43,318 nucleotides of DNA from Microcaldota archaeon (GTDB lineage Archaea; Micrarchaeota; Micrarchaeia; Anstonellales; Bilamarchaeaceae): assembly GCA_014730115.1 (NCBI GenBank), contig WJIU01000026.1:1-43318 (forward strand), in the 5' to 3' direction. The stretch's first letter is position 1; each line of letters begins with the position of its first letter. Below are positions 7,028 to 14,363 of this stretch, one piece after another. Made by a program: the position numbers and the translations under genes. The notes under the pieces are model-generated. The model was not told where the DNA came from and searched no databases. It saw only the letters and a list, made by a program, of their open reading frames with translations.

Positions 7028-7732
7028 ATGAAAGTATTTGTATTGGCAGGAGGAGAAGGAACCAGGCTGAAGCCTTATACATACAATACCCCCAAGCCCA
7101 TGCTGGTGCTGGGAGGCAAGCCGATTCTGGAATACGTGCTGCAGAACATCAAGAAGGCAGGGTACAACGAAGTGGTCCTGACCGTAGGATACAAGCACGA
7201 GCAGATACAGTCCTATTTTGAGGACGGCAGCAGATTCGGCATGAACATAGAGTATGCGGTGGAAGGGGAGAGGCTGAATACCGCCGGCTCAATCCTGCCC
7301 CACAAGGACAAGGTTGATGATACCTTTGCGGTGGTCATGGGCGACCATCTTACCAACCTGGACCTTTCCGACATGTTTGAGCACCACAAGAAAAGCGGGG
7401 CGGCGGCCACCATTGCCCTGTTCAAGGATTCCATTCCTTTGGAATACGGTGTAGCTCATGTGGAGAACGGCAGCATCAGAGGATTCCAGGAAAAGCCCCT
7501 GCTGGAGAAGCTCTACAACACTGCCATCTACATTTTTGAGCCGGAGATATTCGAGCACATTCAGCCAAAAGAGGATTTTGCCAAGAACGTGATACCCCGC
7601 CTGCTTGCTGAAAACAGGAAAGTGTCTGCGTACGTTTTTGACGATGTGTGGTTTGACATAGGAAGGGTAAGCGATTACGAAAGATTTTCCGAGCTTTTCA
7701 GGGTAATAAAGCTGGTTGACGACCTACAGTAG
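7028..7732 (+). CDS. Nucleotidyltransferase for sugar-1-phosphate (NDP-sugar synthase)
   Basis: The 234-aa enzyme of the NTP_transferase family makes an NDP-sugar from NTP and a sugar-1-phosphate. It has the nucleotide-binding signature LAGGEGTRLKPYTYNTPKPM, the GKPILEYVL block, VVMGDHL with the metal-binding Asp, and GFQEKP. It lacks the left-handed beta-helix acyltransferase domain of GlmU-type proteins, so it resembles short glucose- or mannose-1-phosphate transferases; the exact sugar cannot be read from sequence. SD GGTGAT precedes the ATG. Its 3' end overlaps micro-cassette 2 ORF B on the other strand by 9 nt. Confidence 0.88.
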   Translation: MKVFVLAGGEGTRLKPYTYNTPKPMLVLGGKPILEYVLQNIKKAGYNEVVLTVGYKHEQIQSYFEDGSRFGMNIEYAVEGERLNTAGSILPHKDKVDDTFAVVMGDHLTNLDLSDMFEHHKKSGAAATIALFKDSIPLEYGVAHVENGSIRGFQEKPLLEKLYNTAIYIFEPEIFEHIQPKEDFAKNVIPRLLAENRKVSAYVFDDVWFDIGRVSDYERFSELFRVIKLVDDLQ

Positions 7733-7825
7733 GTATTTTTCAAAGCCAGGATGCTGGACATGCAGCCTCAGCCACCTGAATGCGGAGTGCTTTGGCCTGA
7801 AAGAAGCCCTTACCTCCACATTCAG
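7724..7825 (-). CDS. Micro-cassette 2, ORF B (33 aa, basic)
   Basis: The homolog of the 4251-4358 ORF reads NVEVRASFRPKHSAFRWLRL and ends near GFEKYLL. The ATG of locus 1 is replaced by CTG at the same place (CTGA overlap with the ORF A stop). Translation could start at that CTG, at GTG 7819, or by frameshifting from ORF A. Conserved positions are spread along the length and several codons differ synonymously. The stop lies inside the 3' end of the nucleotidyltransferase gene on the other strand. Function unknown. Confidence 0.45.
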   Translation of the reverse strand: MNVEVRASFRPKHSAFRWLRLHVQHPGFEKYLL

Positions 7826-7926
7826 GGGCTTTCTGCCGTTTCCCCGCATTTTCTTGCCACCATCCCAAGCTCACCCATGATGCCTTTAACACGCCTTATG
7901 AGCCTGACCTCGTCCTCCTCTCTCAT
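7822..7926 (-). CDS. Micro-cassette 2, ORF A (34 aa)
   Basis: The peptide begins MREEDEVRLIRRVKGIMGEL and is the ungapped paralog of the 34-aa ORF at 4355-4459. Upstream it has the leader GGGTGGTTTGA and a TATA box at the same distance. The gene lies in what the ORF track treats as an empty interval (7733-8118). There is no recognisable domain. Conservation of length, start context and downstream overlapping ORF makes chance unlikely. Confidence 0.65.
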   Translation of the reverse strand: MREEDEVRLIRRVKGIMGELGMVARKCGETAESP

Positions 7927-7959
7927 TCAAACCACCCGTATATAATATGCAATATGAAA

Positions 7960-7967
7960 TATTTATA
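7960..7967 (-). promoter_or_regulatory. TATA box of micro-cassette 2
   Basis: Minus-strand ATATAAATAT about 38 nt upstream of ORF A matches the box of cassette 1. The remaining 120 bases to the next gene are AT-rich and show nothing else apart from the promoter of the 8119 gene. Confidence 0.6.
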
Positions 7968-8089
7968 TGTTTTTCCAAAAATACAGTGAAAATTACGTAT
8001 TTTTTCTCTAGATATTGTGAAATAAACATATGCTACAGAATTTTCCTAAGAAAGCAACCAACCAGAACCAGGATTTATCCTCAGTAGAA

Positions 8090-8097
8090 TTATAAAG
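8090..8097 (+). promoter_or_regulatory. TATA box for the 8119 lipoprotein gene
   Basis: TTATAAAG is centred about 25 nt upstream of the ATG at 8119, the spacing expected for a leaderless archaeal transcript. Confidence 0.5.
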
Positions 8098-8118
8098 TGT
8101 TTTATTTAATGGTATATC

Positions 8119-8841
8119 ATGAAAAAATTTCTTTGCGCAGCAGCGCTGGCTGTGTCAATGGGCACAATGTCCTGCTATACTGTCATGGTCGAGCCGCTTA
8201 GGGCAGACAATATGAATACCCTGGAATCCCGGCAGCTTGGGCTCCGCAAGGGGAGGACAACCTTTGCGATGGCCGAGCAGATGATGAAGAAAAAAGGCCT
8301 TACCGGCATTGCCAGCGACCTGTACATACGTGACGGTCCTCTTTATCATGCACTTGCTGCCGATTACCAGGAAAAAATCCACATATTCCGGGATAACCGG
8401 TATGTGCAGTCCGTTCTTCTTGAGTCACAGGATACCCTGCCCTACGGATTTTCCCTGAGGTTCGCAGACAAGGGCGAACGCCTTTTTCTCATAGCATTGC
8501 ACCGCGACCCCATCGGATTTACCGAATTGTCCCAGAAGGCGGGGCCCCCCAGGATTGAATTCTTCCAGCTTTCGAACGGCTCTTTCCGCCATTCCCACAC
8601 CTATGGCATCGGGGCACTCTCCCGGAAGATGGGGGGGCTGACCCACCCCCATTTCGTGGGGCACAGCCTGGATGACGGCGTCCTTTTCATTGCCAGGACA
8701 AAGGAAGGCAGGGTGTGGGAATCAGCATTCAGGCTGAAGCTGGAGAATGAAAAGACGGGGATGTCCCCTGTTCCGCTAAGGGAGGCTGCGCGATGCTCGT
8801 GCATCCAGAATTATATTTACGGCCTAGATGTAGAGGAATAG
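8119..8841 (+). CDS. Predicted secreted or lipid-anchored protein, unknown function
   Basis: The 240-aa product starts with a Lys-rich N-terminus and a hydrophobic core ending MSC (Cys 19), so it is a likely signal peptide or lipobox. The mature part alternates hydrophobic beta-like stretches (HIFRDNRYVQSVLLES, ERLFLIALHRDP, VLFIARTKEGRVW), suggesting a beta-propeller or beta-sandwich-like domain. I do not recognise a family. The last 18 nt overlap the convergent GT4 gene. Confidence 0.7.
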   Translation: MKKFLCAAALAVSMGTMSCYTVMVEPLRADNMNTLESRQLGLRKGRTTFAMAEQMMKKKGLTGIASDLYIRDGPLYHALAADYQEKIHIFRDNRYVQSVLLESQDTLPYGFSLRFADKGERLFLIALHRDPIGFTELSQKAGPPRIEFFQLSNGSFRHSHTYGIGALSRKMGGLTHPHFVGHSLDDGVLFIARTKEGRVWESAFRLKLENEKTGMSPVPLREAARCSCIQNYIYGLDVEE

Positions 8842-9786
8842 CACTATTCCTGCAAACAGGGCTTCCAGCCCTATGAAAAACAGCACCAGGCTCCTTTCGG
8901 TTATTCCGTTGAAGGACTTCATCACAATGTGCACCAGACCCTTTATCTTCCCGCCTTTCGGGTAGAGCTTGCCATCCCTTAACTCCTGGTAGGTGTGCGG
9001 GAACTTCTTGTAGAGCTTGACGAACCAGTCAATCACATAGGGTATTGCCAGTATCGCCCCCGCACTCTCAAGGTTGCCGATAATCACGGTTGCTGCAAGC
9101 ACTGTCCCTATGCTCAGGTTGCCCACGTCACCAGGGAAAAGCTTTGCAGGATAGAAGTTAAAGAAAAGAAATGCAAGCAGGGCTCCCAGCATGGAAACCG
9201 ACATCACTGCCATCTCCGGAGATGCATGGGACACTGCCAGAATTGTCATTGCCCCGAACATAACTGCGCCCATTCCCGCTTCCATCCCGTTGAATCCTGC
9301 AAGCATGTTGGTAAGGTTGGAGGGTATCGCAACGCCCAAGGGAATAAGTGCCAAAATGTAGATTATTCCGAAGTCCACCGCCCCTATGAGCGGCACAGTT
9401 ATTACGGTGCTTCCGGCTGCATTCACCGCTACAAGCGGGATTGCTGCAAAAAGGGGGAGCACCGCCTTCAGCCACTGGGGTATGCTCAGCAGGTCATCGG
9501 TGATGCCGATGACTGCTATGATGTAGATGGTAATGATTGCGGCCAGCAGGCCGGGGAGGTTCAGCTGGAATGCAAAAAAGGAGCTGAAGAAAATTGCCAG
9601 GAGAAGCCCGGCACTCTGCCCGGCAATGATGGAGATTCCCCCCATCTCCGGAATTTCCGGCGCGCCCTCCTTGTTCTCGTCCTTTCCGGTGATGCCTGCC
9701 TTCCTGAGCTTGGGGATCAGGACCTTGGCAAGAATGAACGTTATTGTGAAAGCCAGAATGCCGCAGGCTGCGTACAGCTCAATCAT
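8824..9786 (-). CDS. GT4 family polyprenyl-phosphate sugar-1-phosphate transferase (GPT/AglH-like)
   Basis: The 320-aa polytopic membrane enzyme belongs to the MraY/WecA/DPAGT1 superfamily. It transfers HexNAc-1-phosphate from a UDP-sugar to dolichyl phosphate, the first step of N-glycan lipid carrier assembly. Markers are PEMGGISII near residue 45, the catalytic IGITDDLLSIPQW loop, NLTNMLAGFNGMEAGMGA and FPGDVGNLSIG. About nine or ten hydrophobic segments are visible. Its ATG overlaps the HMG-CoA reductase stop (ATGA). This links carrier-lipid synthesis to glycan priming in one transcript. The exact sugar is not determinable. Confidence 0.9.
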   Translation of the reverse strand: MIELYAACGILAFTITFILAKVLIPKLRKAGITGKDENKEGAPEIPEMGGISIIAGQSAGLLLAIFFSSFFAFQLNLPGLLAAIITIYIIAVIGITDDLLSIPQWLKAVLPLFAAIPLVAVNAAGSTVITVPLIGAVDFGIIYILALIPLGVAIPSNLTNMLAGFNGMEAGMGAVMFGAMTILAVSHASPEMAVMSVSMLGALLAFLFFNFYPAKLFPGDVGNLSIGTVLAATVIIGNLESAGAILAIPYVIDWFVKLYKKFPHTYQELRDGKLYPKGGKIKGLVHIVMKSFNGITERSLVLFFIGLEALFAGIVLFLYI

Positions 9787-11036
9787 TCTTCGCGCACCCT
9801 CTCAAGCACCTCTTTTGCACGCTCCACATTGAAGTTCTTTTCCTCGGTCAGGATTTCGGCGACCCGGTCTATTTCCTGATTTGTCCTGGCCCCGGCATAG
9901 GCTGCAATGTTTCTTGCGTGCAGTTTCATGTGGCCTTTCTGGATTCCAACCGTGCCCAGCGCGGAAAGTGCTGCAAAATTATTTGCGAGCCCCACAGATG
10001 CCATCACCATGGCCAGTTCCTGGGAGCTGCCCACATCCATTATCTTGAGGGAGGTTCCGGCGGTGGGGCTGCTGCTTATTGCAGGCCCGACTGTGGCAAC
10101 AGCAAGGGGAAGCTCTATCTCCCCAACCAGGTCGCCATTCTCATTTTTGTAGTAATGGGTCAGTGGCTGGTACCTGCCCATTGCGGCAAAGGTGTGGGCC
10201 CCGGCCTCCACCGAGCGCCAGTCATTGCCGGTGGCAACAGCGACTGCATCAATGCCGTTCATTATTCCCTTGTTGTGGGTCGAGCAGCGGTAGATGTCTC
10301 TTTTTGCGAACTCATGGGCATCAAGAACGCCCTCAATGGCTGCCTTGCCCACCAGCTCCTTTTTCCAGACTGCGGATGCCTTTGCCTTCCGCTCGCTGGC
10401 AAGGTTGCTCACAATCCTGAGCTTTGCCTTCCCTTCAGTCAGCTGCTCCAGGATGGGCGAAACGCCTTCCAGGGTGGTGTTGACCATGTTGGCTCCCTGG
10501 GCATTGCCCACATTTATGTGGAAATTGACGATTATCATTGCACCGCGGTCAGTCTGGACTGCCTTTGCCCCAAAGTCCCTCGCCCCGCATCCGTACTGCT
10601 CCACGTGCTTCATGTATTCCGAGGCCTTGTTCAGGACCTCCTTTTTGTTGACTTCCAGGTTCTTCAGGGATGTGTTTATGTCCTCTATCCCGGTTATCTG
10701 CACCTGGCCTATCATTATGGATTCATCTGCCTCTGCTTTGAAGCCGTCGGGAAGGGTTTGTTTTGCAGCCCGGGAGGCTGCAGCAACTACCGATGGCTCC
10801 TCCACTGCCATGGGCACCAGGGTTTCCTTTCCGTTTATCACAAAATTGGTTGCAATTCCCAAGGGCAGGTGCACCGCCCCGATGACATTCTCTATGGCCC
10901 GGTCAGCCTTCCCCATCTCAAGAGCACCGCTGTCGGTGAGAACCTTTGTTTCATCACCGGTAAGGCTCCTTTCCTGCTTGACCAGCCTCAGCCTTTCTTC
11001 TGGGCTGAGCCTGTAGAATCCTGAAAACTTGCCCAT
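9783..11036 (-). CDS. Hydroxymethylglutaryl-CoA reductase, class II
   Basis: The enzyme reduces HMG-CoA to mevalonate, the committed step for archaeal isoprenoid lipids. The ENVIGAVHLPLGIA block (with the ENVIG signature and catalytic Glu), GANMVNTTLE, the catalytic Asp region GIMNGIDAVAVATGND, and the C-terminal GHMKLHARNIA with its catalytic His are all present. ENVIG and the roughly 417-aa length without a membrane domain place it in class II, the group typified by Pseudomonas mevalonii, not the usual class I archaeal form. The ORF track starts at GTG 11042; I prefer ATG 11036, preceded by AAGGTGTGA. It overlaps or abuts the upstream regulator gene and the downstream GT4 gene. Confidence 0.95.
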   Translation of the reverse strand: MGKFSGFYRLSPEERLRLVKQERSLTGDETKVLTDSGALEMGKADRAIENVIGAVHLPLGIATNFVINGKETLVPMAVEEPSVVAAASRAAKQTLPDGFKAEADESIMIGQVQITGIEDINTSLKNLEVNKKEVLNKASEYMKHVEQYGCGARDFGAKAVQTDRGAMIIVNFHINVGNAQGANMVNTTLEGVSPILEQLTEGKAKLRIVSNLASERKAKASAVWKKELVGKAAIEGVLDAHEFAKRDIYRCSTHNKGIMNGIDAVAVATGNDWRSVEAGAHTFAAMGRYQPLTHYYKNENGDLVGEIELPLAVATVGPAISSSPTAGTSLKIMDVGSSQELAMVMASVGLANNFAALSALGTVGIQKGHMKLHARNIAAYAGARTNQEIDRVAEILTEEKNFNVERAKEVLERVREE

Positions 11037-11038
11037 CT

Positions 11039-11497
11039 TCACACCTTCTTGTATCCGTTTTCCAGCTTGTCCAGCGCCTTTCCTATCCTGGAAAAGGCGT
11101 TCTCTGTCTTTCTGAGATATGTCTTCCGGAAAATCTCCTTCAGGCTGCTTTCCTCCCCGTCTCCGAGGACGTACCTTCCCTTTTTCCTGCTGATAATGCC
11201 GTTGTCTTTAAGCTTCTGAAGGTGGTAGTAGACAGCCTTGGGATTCGGCCCCTTTTTTGTCTTCTGCTCCAGCCTGGCAAGGATGTCCCTGGTGGTGGGG
11301 CTTTCATTTTTTGCACTGAACTCAAAAAGGACATCCAGTATGTCCAGAAGCAGGGTCCTGCTTTCATTGGGCGATACCATGCCCAGGGAAAGCGCCACCC
11401 ACCTGAGCAGCGACTTCCGCGCCAGAAGGACATCATCAGGAAGGGTGAGCCCCCTGATTGTCAGCTCTGACTGTATCAGTCTGGACTCCGGAATCAT
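11039..11497 (-). CDS. Winged-helix transcriptional regulator
   Basis: The 152-aa protein has a central winged HTH: LLLDILDVLFEFSAKNES, then TTRDILARLEQ, then AVYYHLQKLKDNGIISRKKG, the recognition helix and wing pattern of PadR/ArsR-like archaeal regulators. An N-terminal helical segment and a C-terminal helix flank it. It is the first gene of a three-gene unit with HMG-CoA reductase and the GT4 transferase, so it may control isoprenoid supply; this is inference. A TATA box centred 25 nt upstream (minus strand ACTTATAATAT, 11517-11526) predicts a leaderless transcript starting at this ATG. Confidence 0.8.
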   Translation of the reverse strand: MIPESRLIQSELTIRGLTLPDDVLLARKSLLRWVALSLGMVSPNESRTLLLDILDVLFEFSAKNESPTTRDILARLEQKTKKGPNPKAVYYHLQKLKDNGIISRKKGRYVLGDGEESSLKEIFRKTYLRKTENAFSRIGKALDKLENGYKKV

Positions 11498-11509
11498 GGA
11501 GTGATTTCT

Positions 11510-11929
11510 ATGACAAATATTATAAGTATGTTTGTGGATTTAACAGCGGTTATCTTCATGGTAAACCTTAGCCTCAGATATCACCCTGATGTTCTTTTCG
11601 GCTATTCCTCCAGCCATGTGCAGCTTATAATAAGGGTGGAGAATTCCGGGGAGCATCCGGTATGGAGCGAAGCGGACATAAGCATTCCCGAGCACGTCTC
11701 CCTTGCCCCCAACACCGAGCTGAGAAAAGGAAGGGTAAGGGTTGGCATTGTTGAAGGCAAGGAGTTTCTGGAGAAGGCAGTGAGGGTGTATGCCAATGCC
11801 TACACCAATCCCCAGATGTACCGCTGCAATGTCACGCTCTACACATTCAACAAAAACGGCATCATTGAAAGCAGGATGGAAAAATCGGTGGACATCCGCT
11901 GCGAATTAAAGAAAGAAGCCAGTTTCTGA
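11510..11929 (+). CDS. Conserved-looking protein with N-terminal hydrophobic segment, unknown
   Basis: The product of about 139 aa begins with a hydrophobic stretch (MFVDLTAVIFMVNLSL) and continues as a beta-rich domain: VQLIIRVENSGEHPVWSEAD, VRVGIVEGKEFLEKAVRVYA, YRCNVTLYTFNKNG. The VENSGE pattern resembles immunoglobulin-like or CARDB-type beta-sandwich domains, but this is only a resemblance. The ORF track starts at GTG 11501; ATG 11510 or ATG 11528 are preferred. It starts 12 nt from the divergent regulator gene, leaving no free intergenic space. Confidence 0.65.
   Translation: MTNIISMFVDLTAVIFMVNLSLRYHPDVLFGYSSSHVQLIIRVENSGEHPVWSEADISIPEHVSLAPNTELRKGRVRVGIVEGKEFLEKAVRVYANAYTNPQMYRCNVTLYTFNKNGIIESRMEKSVDIRCELKKEASF
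11517..11526 (-). promoter_or_regulatory. TATA box for the wHTH-HMGR-GT4 operon
   Basis: Minus-strand CTTATAATAT is centred about 25 nt from the regulator ATG. It lies inside the first codons of the divergent gene, so the two promoters and coding starts interleave. Confidence 0.5.
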
Positions 11930-11956
11930 TACTCCAAGAAAAAGCAATTCTTCCTT

Positions 11957-12427
11957 TCAAATAAGCTTGATATGCTGGTCCGCGGCAAGATGGGAAAAGT
12001 AGCCAAGGAACCCCGCAACCCCCAGCTTCTCGCCGGTGAACAGAAAGGCAAGGATTCCGAAGGCCGCGCATGCGGCAAGGGTATGGGTGACCCCGCGGTG
12101 GGCCGGCTTGAAGAACCTGAAGAACAGGAAATAAACCCCCAGGAACGCAAAGAATATCAGGGCCATCCTGGAAACCGCATCAATGTTCGGTATGCAGATG
12201 CCGCTTCCGCAGTTGGAAAAGTACACCAGGAAAAACGCAACTGAAATAAAGGCAAGGTCAAGGATTTCCTTTCCCTTGCTTGCATGGTGGTCAATGTCCG
12301 GAACAAGCGCGGCCATTGCGCCGAAAAAGGCTATCACAATAAGCTCTATAACGTCCCCGGTTCCCAGAAAATACAATACGGCTAAAGCTAGGGTTCCGCC
12401 TATGACAGCATGGGGGCGCCAGTTCAT
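11957..12427 (-). CDS. YdjM/DUF457 family membrane-bound metal-dependent hydrolase-like protein
   Basis: The 156-aa polytopic protein carries the conserved metal-ligand motifs of the YdjM family (LexA-binding inner-membrane protein / DUF457): HAVIGG near the start, ALVPDIDHHAS, HRGVTHTLAA and GYFSHLAADQ. Four or five hydrophobic helices surround them. In bacteria the family is tied loosely to phospholipid or DNA-damage processes; no archaeal role is known. A 30-nt AT-rich gap follows the upstream SIMPL gene on the same strand. Confidence 0.88.
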   Translation of the reverse strand: MNWRPHAVIGGTLALAVLYFLGTGDVIELIVIAFFGAMAALVPDIDHHASKGKEILDLAFISVAFFLVYFSNCGSGICIPNIDAVSRMALIFFAFLGVYFLFFRFFKPAHRGVTHTLAACAAFGILAFLFTGEKLGVAGFLGYFSHLAADQHIKLI

Positions 12428-12457
12428 AAAAGAAAAAGGAAAAGAAATAATAAAAAG

Positions 12458-13291
12458 CTAGCCAATCTCAAAGCCCGCATTCACGGTGGCGCTCACTTCC
12501 ATCTCGCCGGGAGACAGCTCGGTGGGGGGCGCTCCTGCTTCTGCCATGGGCATGGCCATGTCATAGCCCCGGTATCCGTAGGAATACGGGTAATAGACGG
12601 ATTCGCTTGCGCTCACTGCCTTGCCCAGGGTCTCTCCAAGGCCCGCAGCTATTTTCCCAGCCTTTTCCTTTGCGGCTGATGAAGCATCCTCCAGAAGCTC
12701 TTTCTCGAGCTCTTCCCTGGTATCTCTCTGGAGGGTGAAATCAATTGAGTCCACAAAGGTTTCATTGACTCCTACCCCGGTTGCCGCATCCAGCACATCA
12801 CCTCCCTTGTCAAGGTCGGTCATGCTCAGGGCAAGGGAGTGCACCGTCCGGTAGCCCACAACCTCATATTCATAATGGCAGTTGTACCCCTCCTTGTTGC
12901 ATACGTATTCGCTTTCCCTTACCACTTCCACGCGGTAGCCGCTGCTCTGGATTTCATCCTCCGGCACCCCAAGGCCCTCAAGCTCGTCCCGGAGCTCGGA
13001 CATGACCTCTGCATTCCTTTCCTGGGAATCCTTGGCATCGGTATCCTGGGTCTGTACCCGGAGCCGTATCGCCAGCAGGTCCGGGGCAACCTTTTCGTAC
13101 ACCGTTGCCGATGCAGTAATCACATGCTCAGGGGGGTTGCTGGATACATAGACATTGGGAGTTGAAGTAATGTCGGAGACATTCACTTCAGGAGAATAAT
13201 CAGCCTGGGACAGCAGATAGGAGCCTGCCACCACCCCAAGGGCGAGCAGCAGCGCTGCAGCCACAATCATACTTCCGGTTTTTTCAGCCAT
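12458..13291 (-). CDS. SIMPL (DUF541) domain protein, signal-anchored
   Basis: The 277-aa protein has an N-terminal hydrophobic anchor (residues 8-28) and an extracellular SIMPL domain: VITASATVYEKVAPDLLAIR, ELEGLGVPEDEIQSSGYRVE, YRTVHSLALSMTDLDKGGDV, a helix rich in Glu/Lys and Ala, then a final EVSATVNAGFEIG. SIMPL proteins bind partners at cell surfaces; bacterial relatives affect stress tolerance. A Tyr-rich patch (YYPYSYGYRGYD) lies near residues 235-246. The start is well supported by SD AGGTGAT 4 nt upstream. The TATA-like GTTTAAATTATT lies near 13325. Confidence 0.9.
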   Translation of the reverse strand: MAEKTGSMIVAAALLLALGVVAGSYLLSQADYSPEVNVSDITSTPNVYVSSNPPEHVITASATVYEKVAPDLLAIRLRVQTQDTDAKDSQERNAEVMSELRDELEGLGVPEDEIQSSGYRVEVVRESEYVCNKEGYNCHYEYEVVGYRTVHSLALSMTDLDKGGDVLDAATGVGVNETFVDSIDFTLQRDTREELEKELLEDASSAAKEKAGKIAAGLGETLGKAVSASESVYYPYSYGYRGYDMAMPMAEAGAPPTELSPGEMEVSATVNAGFEIG

Positions 13292-13949
13292 AAAATCACC
13301 TGTTCTGGCATCTGCAATGAATAATTTAAACGGTTCTGCCTTTTATGCGGAAAAAACCGAAATCATGCAGTTTCCCCTGCTGGCATATTCAAGGGCGCTG
13401 CCCGCAAGTTCTGGGTTTCTTTCAGAGAAAAGTGCATTACATTCTCACCGCGTGAATCAGATTGTCTGCATCGGCACCAATCCCTTCTGCTTCCCTTCTA
13501 AGCCCTGTAGTTGTCAGCTCACCTGCGAATGTGTCTGATGTGCACATTCTTCCTCTCTGCCATTCAAAATCTACAAGACCTTCAACCAGCCTTTCGGTTG
13601 AAAAATCGCCTTCTCTTCCTTCGCGGAATGCTGAATTCAATCCATTTTCAGATCTGCTGCCCTTGATTCTTCAGCAGTGCCATGGGAAAGTTCCGGCACG
13701 AAACCGGGCCTCTCCCGCTGCCTTCAGGGAACCGGATGCTGGTTATGAATCTGACCAGGAAGCCCGGGTCTGCCATTTGCCCAATCTGCTCTTCCTGGTG
13801 TGCAGCCAGGGTTACTGTCTGCTCAGCTGCCTTAGGAGCCCTCTGTCTAAATGCCATGGATGATATTCAACAGGAGGAATTAACAGCCTTCCACCATGGT
13901 TGAAAAAATTTGATACTTATTTAAATTTTTTGCATGAAGAAAATGAGAC
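13292..13949. other. 658-base region without a confident gene
   Basis: Short ORFs compete on both strands: minus 13648-13857 (69 aa) and 13437-13640 (67 aa, TTG start), and plus 13462-13863 (133 aa, Ser-rich) and 13682-13903 (73 aa, with CPICSSWC). The two minus ORFs are adjacent in different frames and have host-like codons, so they might be one frameshifted gene. None matches a family I know. No tRNA-like or RNase P-like structure was seen. A TATA-like CTTATTTAAA (13916-13925) near the right end probably serves speD. Confidence 0.4.
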
Positions 13950-14363
13950 ATGGACCGAATTGTGAAAGAAAAAAGCCCGAGAGCTATTGCTGAAGCTCTT
14001 GCCGTTAGGGAGTCACTGGGGAAACTGGTAATAGCTGACGCTCACTCAACTTACGAAAAGCTGAATGACCCTGAGTTCCTGAGAGAAGCCATGAGCAAGG
14101 CCGCGGAGGCGGGGAAGCTAAACATCCTTGATGCTGATGTCCACCGCTTTGAGCCACACGGCATCAGTGCCATACTGGTGCTGCAGGAATCTCACTTTTC
14201 TGTTCATACCTGGCCTGAGCACGGCTATTTCGCGGTTGATGTATTCTCCTGCGGAAATGAGGGCGACCCTGTCAAAGCCATGGATGCGTTCCTTGAAGCC
14301 ATGGGCGCCACTGAAAAAAAGGTGATGCGGTTTGACAGAGGCGTTCTTCGAAAAGCTGAATAA
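13950..14363 (+). CDS. speD: S-adenosylmethionine decarboxylase proenzyme (class 1B)
   Basis: The 137-aa proenzyme cleaves itself between Glu and Ser in ESHFSVHTWPEHGYFAVDVF; the Ser becomes the pyruvoyl cofactor. The active-site His and the FSCG Cys are present. It produces decarboxylated SAM, the aminopropyl donor for polyamines. The N-terminus is about 20 residues longer than the compact archaeal form. A TATA-like CTTATTTAAA is centred about 29 nt upstream. It overlaps speE by 32 nt, and the products act in sequence. Confidence 0.95.
   Translation: MDRIVKEKSPRAIAEALAVRESLGKLVIADAHSTYEKLNDPEFLREAMSKAAEAGKLNILDADVHRFEPHGISAILVLQESHFSVHTWPEHGYFAVDVFSCGNEGDPVKAMDAFLEAMGATEKKVMRFDRGVLRKAE

Noticed and set aside
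8995-9879. 294-aa plus-strand ORF opposite the GT4 transferase
   Set aside because: Cys/His-rich shadow of a membrane protein gene; no start context or domain.
9918-11024. 368-aa plus-strand ORF opposite HMG-CoA reductase
   Set aside because: It is antisense to a gene with complete catalytic motifs; His/Cys/Gly-rich composition is typical of a shadow frame.
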